A stretch of DNA of 64,000 bases from contig NW_005178454.1 in NCBI RefSeq assembly GCF_000341285.1, forward strand, positions 121,392-185,391, read 5' to 3'. This DNA comes from Galdieria sulphuraria. Taxonomy: Eukaryota > Rhodophyta > Bangiophyceae > Galdieriales > Galdieriaceae. The translations under genes and the position numbers were made by a program. Position 1 is the first letter of the stretch, and each line of letters starts with the position of its first letter. A model generated the notes under the pieces. It saw only the letters and a list, made by a program, of their open reading frames with translations. It ran no database searches and was not told the DNA's origin. This document shows positions 42,546-54,234 of this stretch, piece by piece.

Positions 42546-43791
42546 ATGCCTTTGTTGGGTTTTGTATTGCCATTCTTTGCCTTTGTAGTTGTTCTTTTGG
42601 AAAACGCTCGATTGGAAGACTGCAAGGAACTTGCCGCCAATGTAGTAATTTCCTTATTGGGTTTTTTTGTCACTTTAAGGTTGATTCCAAGTATCAAAGA
42701 CAAGTTCACTGAAGCTGGTCTGTTTGGCTATGACATCAACAAGAAGGGACTCGCTCAAGGCGATAAGAAAATGTAAGAATTGTAAGTATTTTGACTATTC
42801 TTTTGACTCAATTGTTGTTGTGAAGACCAGAAGCCGTGGGACTTGTTTCAGCAACTATTTACATTCTTTGCATATGTTTGCTGCATCTATTCCGACAAAG
42901 CAACAACGTGGAATTGTATACTGCAGCTTTCGCTTCTGTTACTTTTATGGTTCTTTTGGGTTTTGCAGATGACGTTTTGAATTTGAAATGGCGCTATAAA
43001 CTAATTTTGCCGCTTGTGGCAAGTCTGCCATTGTTAGTGCTGTATACAGGAGGAACTTGTGTTTTGGTCCCTAGGCCGCTACGTTTTCTAACCAAGGGCA
43101 GATCTTTAGTAGAGTTGGGAATCCTGTATTATATTTATATGGCCTTGCTTTCAGTGTTCTGTACTAACGCAATCAATATTTATGCAGGTATCAATGGTCT
43201 TGAAGTTGGCCAATCTGTTATTATTGCGTTGGCAGTTTTGTTACACAATGCGTTGCAGTTGCATCCGGGCGGAAACAAAGATAACTTGGATCTACTGAGA
43301 CAAAATCATCTCTTCTCCATCGATCTTATTTTACCCTTTTATGCAACTTCTTTGGCACTTGCTTATTACAATTGGTATCCATCCAAAGTATTTGTTGGTG
43401 ATACTTTTTGTTATTTTGCAGGAATGACTTTTGCTATGGCCGCAATTTTAGCACATTTTAGTGAAATTCTTTTATTGTTTTTCATTCCTCAATTGATCAA
43501 CTTTATTTATTCTATTCCACAACTCATCGGCATAGTACATTGTCCTAGACATCGACTGCCGAGGTAAGTTTTGAAAGATACTCTGTGTTTGTGTTGTCGA
43601 TCCAAAATAGGTTGAATGGACAAACCGGCAAGCTTGAAGCTATTCGAACCAACCTAAACCTTGTGAACCTTACATTATGGATCTTAGGCCCATTAACAGA
43701 ACGACAATTGTGTATTGTTCTTTGTAGTTTCCAGGCTTTCTGCTGTGCAATGGGCCTTTTCCTACGTGCTTGGGCACTGCATTGGCTGTAA
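42546..43791 (+). CDS. ALG7: UDP-GlcNAc:dolichyl-phosphate GlcNAc-1-phosphotransferase
   Basis: Three exons, 42546-42772, 42826-43563 and 43611-43791, give 381 residues. It is a polytopic ER protein. Diagnostic blocks are KIPEAVGLVSATIY, LLGFADDVLNLKWRYKL, TNAINIYAGINGLEVGQS and PSKVFVGDTFCYFAGM, including the Asp pair of the catalytic DDxxD-like motif. It makes GlcNAc-PP-dolichol, the first step of N-glycan precursor assembly, and is the target of tunicamycin in other eukaryotes. It is head to head with the PGM2-type gene, only 44 bases apart. Confidence 0.95.
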
Positions 43792-43831
43792 GGAGAGAAA
43801 CAACAAGAAACTATCCGAGGATATTTTAGTT

Positions 43832-45272
43832 TTAGTCATCAATAAATTCATCGTTCAAATCAAGAAAAGTAACAACAGTTTCATTGGGTCCTTTTCCTGT
43901 TTCTAAACGTGCCCTTTCCAACACGATATATTCCAAGTTGACCAATCTATCCACAATGTCTCCCACGATATGATGAAGAGTGATCGGTATTTGATTGAAA
44001 AAGATATTTCTTTGCTTGAAAGATGGAAGAAAACTTGAGAGCATATCTTGAGGAGTATCATGAAAAAAATAGAGAAACTTTGGAGTCAATAGAATATCGA
44101 AAGAATAAAGACACAATGCAACTCTGGCATCACCGTGAGGACAGCCTTGCCACTTTTTCATACACCAAGGAATATGAGGTACAATAGTCTTCAATGCTTT
44201 CGATGACAAAAGAATTCCGGAGCCTCCATGAGCAAAAGAAATAGAGGCGGAAGAAGACTTCTCCTCATCTTCCCAAGTTTCATTATTGGAAGGAATACCT
44301 ACCGAAAATGGATTTCCAAAATAGAAAGGTACATCTAAAGGAGATGAGATATTCGAAGAATATTCTAATAGAAATTGTGCCAAATTATCAAGAAATATAA
44401 AAGTGTCATCATCAATCATTATATACCATTCCGCATCCGGAAAAGTATTATATAGAGTGACCAATCCTGGCAAGTTCTTTTCGCTGTCCAACCTAAAACA
44501 AATTGTCATGATGAAATGCGTCTATGAAGCAAAACAAACTTACCGAAAACTATCACTCACTTCTCCAAAGAATACCGGTGTATCTTCGTCTCGAATGTCT
44601 CTTAAGAGTCTAGAAATACCCAACTCTTCACGCAAGTCCTTATCAACCATCTGTTCAAGACCGATAATACCGTTGGAAGGTTCGGACCAATCTGAAATAA
44701 TAATTTTGTTGGGTATTCTTTTCCACCATGTTTTCATGTGAGCTAGAATTCGACTATTCCATACACCCTTCCCAGTTTTCACAGCTACTGCAACTTTTGG
44801 TGCAATTTGTTCCCATAGTCTATTGTTATCTAAATTCAAAAATGTTATGCATTGAGATTCCTCTTATTTAATGAGTGACAGTACCGTGTTCATTGTTGTT
44901 TCCCTGATGAAATATTTCTTCATATTCTACAATAATTTGTGAGTTGTCTGTCCTCTTGTCTTCTTCTGAAGTTTCCTTTGGCAATTGGAACGTATGAACC
45001 TCTTGACTGTCTGTATGAGCATCTGGCGAGCTTACTTGCAGAGAAGAAGACAACCATACTCCAGCATAACCCAAATAAAACCCACCAGCAAAAACTAATA
45101 AAATAATAATAATCCAAGAAACAGAATGAAGAAAGAAACCCTGAAGGTTGCTTGTTCGCTTCAACTGTTCTTCCCCGAAAGGAACAGAAGACACTATCTT
45201 CACTTCAAAATTGTTTTGGTTACAAGGAATAGACTGCCGTTTCAGAAAGCCTTCTTGAAAAGCATCTCTCAT
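43832..45272 (-). CDS. GT31/Fringe-like glycosyltransferase
   Basis: Three exons in transcript order, 45272-44885, 44829-44544 and 44492-43832, give 444 residues. A type II anchor (SVSWIIIILLVFAGGFYLGYAG) follows a short cytosolic tail. The lumenal part has VAVKTGKGVWNSRILAHMKTWW, DAEWYIMIDDDTFIFLDNL with the DDD metal motif, and FAHGGSGILLSSKALK. This is the Fringe-like pattern of GT31, distinct from the galactosyltransferase pattern of the gene at 29376-31023. It probably acts in the Golgi on an unknown acceptor. Confidence 0.8.
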
Positions 45273-45715
45273 TCTGCAAGTGTCTTCTCTCAAACAAAAT
45301 CACTTGAAACTGCACGTATGAGCATTGCTCTTTGTTGAGAGCAATTTGTCGTGGAACGCATACGTGGCACTTCCTCCTTCGTTCGTATCCTTAAACGATT
45401 CCATTGGCTTGTCTCTCGGAAACCAAAGGCTAAAATGGCAGCAATGCTTCTTCAGTCAACTTGATGTCCATCCTAAAATTAAATAATGTATAATCATACT
45501 GCAATTGTCGATTGCATATCTAAAACTCAACATGATGGGTAGTTATTCATAGAACTGGAAACTCTCTTGAAAGTTTAGCTGGTTCGTAAGTTCATATCGA
45601 GCTGTAGTAGGTGGACAACAGAGCTGTTCAAACAGTCTTTCATTCTTTTTGAAATATCATTTTCTTCATTTTCATGTCGTAGTTGGAAAACAAAACACTC
45701 CGGTTTTTCTTATAG

Positions 45716-46189
45716 CAGTGGTCTCACCAGCCTACTTGGGGAAAAGAAACGGCATCAGCAATAGGTATAAGTAGGCAGTTGCAACTAAGTCTACAGCTTT
45801 TTCGGAAACGTGACCAAAGCATAGGGAAATTGCAGTGGATTCCTTCTCTCATAGATTCTTTTGAAACTTCGAATACAAGCTTGGTGACTGAAAGTTGTTG
45901 GAAGCTATACCCTAACCTGAAAAGCAATAATCGGTTTCTTCTGGACCTGGGTATTTTAGCGGTACACGAGCTATGGCAAAAGGGAATACTTGGAGTTCAC
46001 GAGACCAAACTTGAGATAAAGAAAGTTTCTTGTTGGAATATAACAGGAAGAGGAAAGGATATTCTTGCGCTTTTAGCTACTTTCACGAGATCACTTTGTC
46101 TTTTTATGAGTGAAAGTATTTTGGTTTTGGAGTTTCTATCAAAAATGCACTTTTTTGAGACAGGTCGTGATATTCATTGTATGAGCTAA
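45716..46189 (+). CDS. Hypothetical protein, 3' exon only
   Basis: An open stretch of 158 codons follows a plausible splice acceptor (CTTATAG at 45709-45715) and ends at TGA/TAA near 46189. It contains segments such as LQLFRKRDQSIGK and LLDLGILAVHELWQKG. No start codon or upstream exon was fixed and no domain is recognised. It may be the 3' part of a real gene or a chance open frame. Confidence 0.3.
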   Translation, partial: QWSHQPTWGKETASAIGISRQLQLSLQLFRKRDQSIGKLQWIPSLIDSFETSNTSLVTESCWKLYPNLKSNNRFLLDLGILAVHELWQKGILGVHETKLEIKKVSCWNITGRGKDILALLATFTRSLCLFMSESILVLEFLSKMHFFETGRDIHCMS

Positions 46190-46279
46190 ACCATATTGAA
46201 TTGTGGTTCTTTCCATGTTTTAAAAAACTCAGGTTGAAAGAAATTTATTATGAAAATGAAAAGCCTCAATCGTAATACG

Positions 46280-46971
46280 TTAGGCATCGTCCACTGGGAC
46301 TGGTTTGTCTATTCTTCTCTCTGATTTCAAATAGGCTTCAATATTTGGTCTACTTCTCATGTTGTGGTATACTCGTTGCAAAGCATTTCTTCCATGCAAA
46401 ATAGAAGACTTCACCGAATACTTTGTCATCGATTTTTTTGGAAATGGCTGTTGCTTACCTTGATTCTGAGTAAGTAGTCGAGCTGCTCTTCCAACCAATA
46501 ATCAGCAAATGTCGGCGTATTACATACTGAATAATCTGCATTTTGATACTGAACAAACTTTTCAAGGTTGTTCAAACGTTGAGATATATCCATATAAAAC
46601 TTCTCTTCTTTCGATGCTCTTTGCGAATCCAATATAAATGCATCATAAACCTCAAATATATCTCGCACTGTTTCATAGACCATATCGCACATTGCCATTT
46701 CCTTCTCACTGCAGCCATACAGGTTGTATTTTCTTGCAAGGAATCTAGCAATAGCTCCACTTTGTGCTAGTGTGAATTCTCCGTACCTGAGTATCGGTAG
46801 CTGTCCAAATGGTAGTGCAGCCGTACCTTTGGCTGCATCACGATAGGCTCTCCAGTTCTCCTTTGGAATTATCTCCATCTCATAGGGAAGCTTTAAGTCT
46901 TCCAACATCAAACGAATATGTTCTGCTCTCGCACGTACTGGAAAGTACACCAACTTGTAACAAGTAGCCAT
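46280..46971 (-). CDS. Glutathione S-transferase (sigma/alpha-like)
   Basis: Exons 46971-46459 and about 46420-46280, roughly 217 residues. The N-terminal thioredoxin fold shows YKLVYFPVRARAEHIRLML with the Tyr/Arg pattern of sigma-, pi- and alpha-class GSTs, FGQLPILRYGEFTLAQSGAIARFLA with the cis-Pro and the glutathione-binding QSGAI, and a helical C-terminal domain ending RSRPNIEAYLKSERR. Family members conjugate or isomerise electrophiles using glutathione. The intron acceptor could also be nine bases later, with no change of frame. Confidence 0.88.
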
Positions 46972-47213
46972 CAATCAACAATGAGACTCCGTTGTTGCTA
47001 CTCTGTGAGAGAAATCGAAATGCATTTCAGCGTAGAAATCAAATGCAACTGGGTGTACAAATGCAAAGAAAATACCATACCTCAAAGACTCATCAAGTGT
47101 TTGTAATGAAATGTCTTTATTATATACAAAAATATCCAATCAATGCAACTATCAATAAGAAGGGATAACAGATCCAAAATTATGTTGCAAAATAACAATA
47201 ATATAGCGTTCGT

Positions 47214-49069
47214 TTAGGATACGTGATGGCTTGTTCTTGTCTGCACAGCTTCACCCAAAGCAATGACTTTACCAATTCCCTTGGTACGACCTTCTCGGAA
47301 TATAAAGCGTGCATCACCCTTTAAATATTCAGGATGATACAGGAAACGGAAGAGTATTTTGGTACGATCCCCTGTTCGCGCAACTTCCGATTCAATTGAA
47401 AGAACTTTTGCTGCTTGACGGATAGCAGCACAGTGAATAACTGCTTGATAGTTGACTCGAATTGTAGAAGAATGATACAAAATCATCACTTCAGCATAAA
47501 ACTCCCAGACTGCGCCAGGACGAACCTGAAAAAGACATTGTAAAGGAATAATGGAGGTTTTCAAAAGACTTACTCCACTATCTAACAACACCATTCCTTT
47601 TCGAATAGATGACCTTTTAACTTTCCTTAACGCCAGAGAACCTGTTTGTCCTGCAACAATTTTCTTCACTGGTGTGCGCTTGTAATGAATTGATTTCACT
47701 TGAACCTTCGCAAAGTTTCCACTACTGTCAGGACCCAAATGAAGATACTGTCCAATCGCAACACTTCCGCTGATAGTAGTACCAGCAACTACACTGTACG
47801 AAAATGGTCAACGAATCAGTTTTCATAGAGAGCAAAAACTTACGTTCCAACACCTGTAACCATAAATGTTTCATCTATTTGAAATTCCGCTGGTTCCATC
47901 ACAGCTGAAGACCAATTACGTCTTGTAGGAATAAGGTTGAGAAACTTTGATAGCAAACCAAGACCATCACCAGTTACACTTGATATCTCAAAAATAGGCA
48001 CGATACGATCATTTACAATATTCTGAGATGCCATAGATACATCAGAGATGCTCTTTACAAGTACTGGCAATTTCCTGGCACCTGGCGACTTTAGAAGCTT
48101 ACATATATGTGCACGAGTATTATCAAGAATATGTGCAGGCGATATATCTATTTTTGTAACAACGACAAACACTGGTACTTTTAACGCCAATGCGACAGCC
48201 AAATGTTCCTTTGTCATTCTTAATACTCCCATATTGGCTCCGATAACTATCATGCAATAGTCAGGAACGTGTGCAGTCAAGCCAAAAACAGTGGTCTTCA
48301 AATATCTCTCATGACCAGCAAGATCGAAAAAAGTCAAAACTTTTGCGCTTTTCTCAAGAACATCACTCCAGCTTAGGTTTCTCACATGCGAATAGTTGAC
48401 TATTTCTCCCACTGCGTTAAAGCCCATAATTTGTTGACTAACACAACTCGTTCTCCCAGTTTCTAGTTCATGTTTGTGTGTAAATATCTGAGCTCGTGCA
48501 AGACCTCTACCGTTATCCAAACTTCCGTTGCCAGTAAGGACACCTATCAAAGTACTTTTTCCAGAGTCTACGTTTCCTGCTACAGCAATTCGAAGGTCTA
48601 GATATTCCTCGCTAGTACGAGGTAAATGTCTTACAAGAGCTTCCATTACACTTCCTTCCAATCCCTTTTCCTCTCGTACAACGTGAACCTCGGCATTCAA
48701 CTCTTGTGCCATCTTCTTCAAGGTCAACAGTGAAGCAGCAAGTTTGTCTTCAGGTAGACCCTTCAAAACACCACTATCTGTCACACCTATTTCATAAAAA
48801 GCCTCTCCTTGACCTTCTAACAAACGGAATTTTAACTGAGTCACCAACTGAGCAAACCTTTGAGGTGAAGGGTTGTGCAAACTCCACTTGTATTCTACAT
48901 AGCCCTCATCATTTTCAGGGTCCAACTCCGGAACAGTAGCACCTCCTAATTGAACTTCAACGTGGTTACTCGTCAAGTTCTTGGAATTTTGGAAACGAGA
49001 AAGAGGACCCTTCCTTTCTCTCAAGTTGCCCTCCTCTTGAACAACAGGATCAGTTCTTGTTGAAGCCAT
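47214..49069 (-). CDS. GTPBP1/2-type translational GTPase
   Basis: Three exons in transcript order, 49069-47844, 47793-47574 and 47525-47214, give 585 residues. The G domain has P-loop GNVDSGKST, DLAGHERYLKTT (G3) and VVTKIDISP (G4). The preceding region (EYKWSLHNPSPQRFAQLVTQLKFRL) is the characteristic N-terminal segment of GP-1/GTPBP1 proteins. EF-Tu-like beta-barrel domains follow (TVVAGTTISGSVAIGQYLHLG, VVIH-type barrel near the end). Animal relatives act in ribosome rescue and mRNA surveillance. The elongation-factor-like class is secure. Confidence 0.93.
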
Positions 49070-49743
49070 GTCCCAATGTGATACAAACTATAACCTTCAA
49101 GAGTTTCTCGTACCACAGAATGCAAGCTTCTAACAAAAGGTCTTCTCAAACGATCACTTGAAACGATGGTAAGTTGAAGACATTATCTCGATTGGAATCT
49201 GTGGGAATTTTGATTTCTTTAGATGCATCAAGTGTCAGGCTGTTTGCAGTTTTGTTCCTGAAGTTTGACTTTTTTTTCTTTGTCCATCACCAATTATCTG
49301 AAAAAAAGCACACAGACCTAAACCAATAGAAAACTTTTCAAGCTGTAGTAATTCTTTGTCACAATATTGTTGAAATCTACCAAACCCTATGCTCATGATT
49401 ATAGTGTAGCAGGACAATGAAGGTGACATCAGTCTCAAGTGTTATAAATTTCATCAAGTAGTTCAACCAAATTGAATCTATCTAAAATAGAAAATGAAAT
49501 GGAACTGTATATCTAGAAATCTTAAACCCAAACAAAATATTGTTAAGACCTGAATGAAAGAATTTGCAGATGCTTTAAAAAAAGAACATTTACGAAATAA
49601 TCTGTTTGGAAAAGCAACCATAATTATCATTATTCTCTAGAAATATGCCACATTAGCTTTAAAGATCACTTTAACAATGCTCAGAAACCCAATTCATCAT
49701 CTAGGACCGGTTAAAAAAGACAAGAAGCTTTTCTGTTCATAAA
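49070..49743. other. Intergenic, about 670 bases
   Basis: A minus-strand frame of 67 codons (49235-49438) contains one hydrophobic segment but lacks further support. No repeat or RNA gene is seen. Confidence 0.4.
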
Positions 49744-49878
49744 ATGAAGTATTCAGAAGAGCAATGTTGTAGCTTTATAGGATATTTGTTGGTTTTGCCT
49801 TTTGTAGTCATCTTTCTCTATTTGAATGCCTTCTACTCATTTCTTTTAAGAATTGTGGACTACAACATTCAATCGTAA
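49744..49878 (+). CDS. Possible 44-residue membrane microprotein
   Basis: ATG to TAA encoding 44 residues: a short acidic/Cys N-terminus, a strongly hydrophobic middle (IGYLLVLPFVVIFLYLNAF) and a short polar tail. It looks like a single-pass microprotein such as a small subunit of a membrane enzyme, but no family is recognised. The stop is 24 bases before the next ATG. Confidence 0.3.
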   Translation: MKYSEEQCCSFIGYLLVLPFVVIFLYLNAFYSFLLRIVDYNIQS

Positions 49879-49902
49879 ATTATTTACATCACTTGAATCA
49901 CG

Positions 49903-50584
49903 ATGAGCAACGTCGCTTTTGCAACCCTTTTCTATCCTACTGCTTCTAGAAATAAGAGTCTATTAAGAACAAGGCAAAACTTTTGTAAGAACCCAAGTCA
50001 TGGTATTCATAAACCGTATCAAGAGTCTGCTTTCAAGTGTATTCCGTTACGAGCAAAAGAGGATGGCCAAAAGGGAGGTGGAAAATTTAATCCGTTCGCG
50101 GCTCTCGGAAACGTTGGAAACTTTATGGATGCTGTGAAGAAAGCGCAAGAGTTTTCGAAGGAAGCGGGTAAAATGCAGGAAGAATTGTCAAGGACAGAGT
50201 TGAAAGCGTCCGTAAGTATGTGAACAGAACTCCATTCTCGTTGACTTGGCGAACTAGTCTGAGGATGGTTTGGCGCATGCGTACATAACAGGCAATCAGA
50301 GACCCATTAGAGTGGAAGTTACTGAAGAGCTGGTTTCCAAAGGAGCTGAAGCGGTATGGACAGTTGTCTGTTTTTAATGTCATTCTTGAGTACTTATTCA
50401 ACAAGGTTTCCAAGTCTGTGACGGAAGCAATCATTGCTGCACATAACTTGAGTATGGCTCACGTTAAAGAGAAGCTTGGTTCCATTACAAACAGTAATAT
50501 AACACAAGTTGTGATACTTCGGACAGTTATAATAATTCGTTGTATTTAGGTTTGGGATTGCCAGACACTGCGGGGAAATCATAA
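49903..50584 (+). CDS. YbaB/EbfC-family nucleoid-associated protein, plastid (STIC2-like)
   Basis: Four exons, 49903-50211, 50258-50353, 50406-50493 and 50550-50584, give 175 residues. A basic leader of about 55 residues precedes NPFAALGNVGNFMDAVKKAQEF and a helix of Lys/Glu repeats, then AYITGNQRPIRVEVTEELVSKG and a C-terminal helix ending LGLPDTAGKS. This is the YbaB fold, a small dimer that binds DNA in bacteria. The plastid relative STIC2 is linked to thylakoid protein targeting. Plastid location is inferred from the leader. Confidence 0.85.
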
Positions 50585-50713
50585 AAAAATTTTCGATTAT
50601 TGTTTGGACACTTGTTTGTTTCGTCTTAACAGACGTTAGAGAACTTTCTTGTCACAGATAAAATATTGAAACCTGTCTCTTTTATTTAGACACATAGTTG
50701 CCTCAAACAACGT

Positions 50714-52597
50714 ATGCACTTTGGGGAATATTCAACTGAAGACTGGTCACAGGTTTTAACGACCGAAAATGGTGGGTCGTCACAGGAATCCCCACAGTTA
50801 AATACTCAATCCTCCAGAAACAGAAACTCAAATGTTGTTGAGAATTCAGCCAAGCTGCAAACTAACAAAGAGTTTGCAGGGTCAAGCGTCTTCTCAAAGG
50901 AAGATAGAAGTTCCAAGTCTTCAGTTCGAGCTGGGTTTTCATACAATGATCGATCAACTCATAGCACCAGGACCTGGAATGCTTTGCATCGTTTGTTGAA
51001 AATGCTTGATGATGCAGAGACTGATAATCAATTCAACGAGAAGACTGTGTTTCAAGCAGCTGAATCTCAAGGCATCGACAAGGAAAGTTGTATATATTAC
51101 GTTCCAAGGGGAATAATAAATAGGGGTAATACTTGTTTCATAAGTGCTGTATTGCAGGCTTTATTAGCGGTGGATAGTTTTCGCCTTTTGTTTTTATATT
51201 TACTGAATATAATAAGGGGAGCAACAGAGGAAGATATCATTTCTTGGCAGGATTTTTCCTTTCAGTTTCCACTTGTGCAAAAATTGTGTCGAGTGATAGA
51301 GCAATGCATGTTAGAAGGAAGCAACTCCAAAACTTCAGGAGAAAATTCGGCTAATGTCCAAGTATTAGCAACAAAATGGTACAGTCGAAAGGAGTCTGCT
51401 CAAGCCATGATGTCACGAATATCAAAGAGTCCTATTTCCATTGAAGATTGGTTTCAATGGAGAAGAAGCGATTTTTTACCGACTCAACCCGATGTTCTTT
51501 CTTGGGTTAATAATGACACCAGAAAGGGAAGCGACAGAAAGAACAGTCCACAAGAGATCAATTCAAGCTTTGTTAGTCCTCGATTGAATTCATTCCTTTC
51601 TTTTATTTTTGGAGGCAATCAGGAAGATTCACAAGAATTCCTTATTCATATATTGAACGAATTACATGAGGAGATACGCACCCTGCGCAAATATTTGGAG
51701 GAACATTTATTATCCTCGAGCGAACTTCAAACCGATGGAGATTCGGAATATCCCAAAAGTGGCATTGAGCATCATCTTAGTAATTTGTCGTTTTGTAGAG
51801 ACAATGATTCAGACGATGGTTTTTGGGAAGAAGTTGGAAGGAAAGGAAAAAGTGCAATTATTCGACCGTTTCAATTTCAGTCTTCTTGGATATCATTCAT
51901 TTTTGGAGGCATTTTAAGAAGTGAACTACATCGGATTGGTTCGAAGTCATCAGTCTCTCGAGAAGTAAGTTTTCTTTTTGCCATGAATTGCAAATTTTCT
52001 GATAATATATATAGCCATTTCTTTTCTTGGAGTTGGATATTCAGAGTCCCCACGTTCATAATCTTTATGACGCTCTACGCCTATATATAGAACCTGAGAG
52101 TCTTGATGATGTATTTTCGGAGACTACAAAGCAAAAGGTCCAGGCTAGGAAACAGGTTACCATAGAGAGACTCCCCAGAGTATTCATACTACAATTGAAG
52201 AGATTTACTTTAAGAAATGGGGATGAGGTGTACAGAAAGCTCGGAAAGCACATTGATTTTCCCGTGGATCTCTGTTTACCTAGTATGCTCCTCACATTTT
52301 CACATTCGTATACGAAGCCTCAGAACAGAAGTTACTCTTTAGCGGCAGTTGTTACGCACTTGGGTAGAGAACTCGTTGGTGGACATTATATTTGTGATAT
52401 TCGGTCAGTGAATCTCTTTCTATTCAGAACTTTTCTAATATCTTGTTTCCAGGTGGCGTGTTCCTCTTAAAAGTGGACAGAGAGAGGAAACAGTGTGGCT
52501 TAATTGTGATGATAGTAGTATAAGCTGTATTTCTGAGAAGACTGTACTGAATAGGCAAGCTTATCTTTTATTTTATGTAAAAAAAGATGAATCTTGA
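50714..52597 (+). CDS. Ubiquitin-specific protease, USP10/UBP24-like
   Basis: Three exons, 50714-51964, 52033-52403 and 52453-52597, give 588 residues. After a Ser/Asn-rich N-terminus of about 130 residues comes the Cys box IINRGNTCFISAVLQALLA. The central FGGNQEDSQEFLIHIL is typical of the USP10 subgroup. The His box is SLAAVVTHLGRELVGGHYICDI, and RLPRVFILQLKRF lies between. All catalytic residues are present. Relatives deubiquitinate trafficking and stress-granule substrates. The substrate here is unknown. The second donor (GTCAGT) is weak but keeps the CDIRWRV block in frame. Confidence 0.88.
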
Positions 52598-52718
52598 TGT
52601 GGAATGGCCAAATGGAAGATTTTTCATTTTACGAAGTTTTTCTAGAAATTAAAATTGGGCGCCCTGTGATCTCTAAAACGCGCAATCTTTCTATTTCTGT
52701 TTATGGTTTTTTTTCGAG

Positions 52719-53693
52719 ATGGGTGCCTTTTACTCGCACTTGGTCTTTAGACCTCCGGTCCCTGCTTCATATACTCATGAAGACTTTCCTATAACTTGGA
52801 TAGAAACAAAGCAAAACTCTTTGTTTCCGTGCACTTTCATTCAACAAACAAACGCACACTTTACCTTGTTATTTTCTCACGGGAACGGTGAAGACCTAGG
52901 AAACGCTGTGAGTTACTTGAACCATCTTTGTAGTGTTCTAAAGGTCAACGCGTTGGCGTATGACTATACGGGTTATGGACTTGCAACAGGGAAACCTTCG
53001 GAGGAAGCTTGCTACGCAAATGTCGAGGCGGCTTATCTTCACTTGGTAAATGAGCGGAAAATTCCCCCAGAGAGAATTATAGTATTTGGAAGGAGTTTAG
53101 GCTCTGCTCCATCGATTCATATTGCTTGGTTGAAACCAGTGAGAGGATTGATCTTGGTGAGTCCTCTTAGTTCTTGCATAAGAGTAGTACGTCCGAGACT
53201 GCATGTGACTCTTCCTTTCGATATGTTTGTGAATATTCACAAGATAAGTTTGGTTCGCTGTCCCGTTCTTATCGTTCACGGTTGTAGAGATCAGGTCGTC
53301 CCGTTTTCGAACGGCCTGGATCTATACAAACGTTGCCGTTTGGCAGTTGACCCATTATGGATCTCTGATGGAGGTCACAACAACTTGGAACTCTACCACA
53401 GAGAGGAAATGATGGAAAGATACCAGCGTTTTTTGGAATATATCGAAAAAAGACCACTAGGAGCTGACCAGGACGAACAAGGACGCTCACCGTGGAAGCG
53501 TTTATGGAGGAGGAAGAAAAAGAAACAAGCCATTAAGAACGAGGATAGTCATACTGTCGTGGACTGTTCAGTTGATACAATATCAACTGAAAGAAGAAAG
53601 CTGGGAAGACCAGAGTTGTTTACTTCTGAAGAACAACGCAGTTCGAGACGTTATTTTGGTATGCGAAGAAGAAAGAATAGTCGTACAATTTGA
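52719..53693 (+). CDS. ABHD17-like alpha/beta hydrolase (candidate protein depalmitoylase)
   Basis: A single exon of 324 residues. Hydrolase elements are LLFSHGNGEDLGN (oxyanion region), ALAYDYTGYG, nucleophile elbow FGRSLGS, LIVHGCRDQVVPF with the acid and GGHNNLE with the catalytic His. Together they match ABHD17/FAM108 enzymes that strip palmitate from Ras-type and synaptic proteins. The N-terminus is MGAFYS, which could be N-myristoylated, and lacks the Cys cluster of animal ABHD17. The C-terminal 80 residues are highly basic (KRLWRRKKKK) and may bind membranes. Confidence 0.88.
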   Translation: MGAFYSHLVFRPPVPASYTHEDFPITWIETKQNSLFPCTFIQQTNAHFTLLFSHGNGEDLGNAVSYLNHLCSVLKVNALAYDYTGYGLATGKPSEEACYANVEAAYLHLVNERKIPPERIIVFGRSLGSAPSIHIAWLKPVRGLILVSPLSSCIRVVRPRLHVTLPFDMFVNIHKISLVRCPVLIVHGCRDQVVPFSNGLDLYKRCRLAVDPLWISDGGHNNLELYHREEMMERYQRFLEYIEKRPLGADQDEQGRSPWKRLWRRKKKKQAIKNEDSHTVVDCSVDTISTERRKLGRPELFTSEEQRSSRRYFGMRRRKNSRTI

Positions 53694-53820
53694 TTTTTTG
53701 TATTTTATTTCCAAGTTGTGTTATCTAACCGAGTTGATTACACACAATAACTTTATTATTTAATAAATCGATGTTGGTTGTATTTTGGTTTTGGGGGAAG
53801 AGAATTGAGTCATTTTGTTG

Positions 53821-54197
53821 ATGGTATTGAAGGCCTTTTTGGTTTTTGCGTATGAAGACTCATATTTAACTAGGCACAAACGACAACCCAAAAGTTTCCT
53901 ATCAACCCTAAACCGTTTCTTCACGACCTTGTTGGGAAACCACTTATTGTAAAACTCAAATGGGGTCTTGAATATAGAGGTTTATTAGTTTCTCTAGATT
54001 CATATATGAACTTGCAACTCACACAAACAGAGGAGTGGATCAACGGAAAAATGGCAGGGAAACTCGGCGACGTTTTAATTAGGTAGGAATACGATGGACT
54101 TAACCAAGTCAATCCTAAGTAGTATTTCTTCTCTAGATGCAACAACGTATTGTACGTTAGAGGAGGTGAAGGCGAGCCGAATGGAGTACAAAAGTGA
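53821..54197 (+). CDS. Small nuclear ribonucleoprotein SmF
   Basis: Three exons: 53821-53823 (just the start codon), 53874-54082 and 54137-54197, giving 90 residues. Sm1 and Sm2 motifs are clear: [39 protein letters not shown] and [18 protein letters not shown]. The [10 protein letters not shown] ending distinguishes SmF from LSm6. It is part of the heptameric Sm ring on spliceosomal snRNAs. The first intron directly after ATG has good splice sites and gives an N-terminus [10 protein letters not shown]. No better upstream start was seen. Confidence 0.93.
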
Positions 54198-54234
54198 CGA
54201 GGAATAAACTTATATGTATACGGCATAGGTATTC

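Noticed and set aside
53921-54226. 101-codon minus-strand frame
   Set aside because: It is the antisense of the SmF exons, which are secure.
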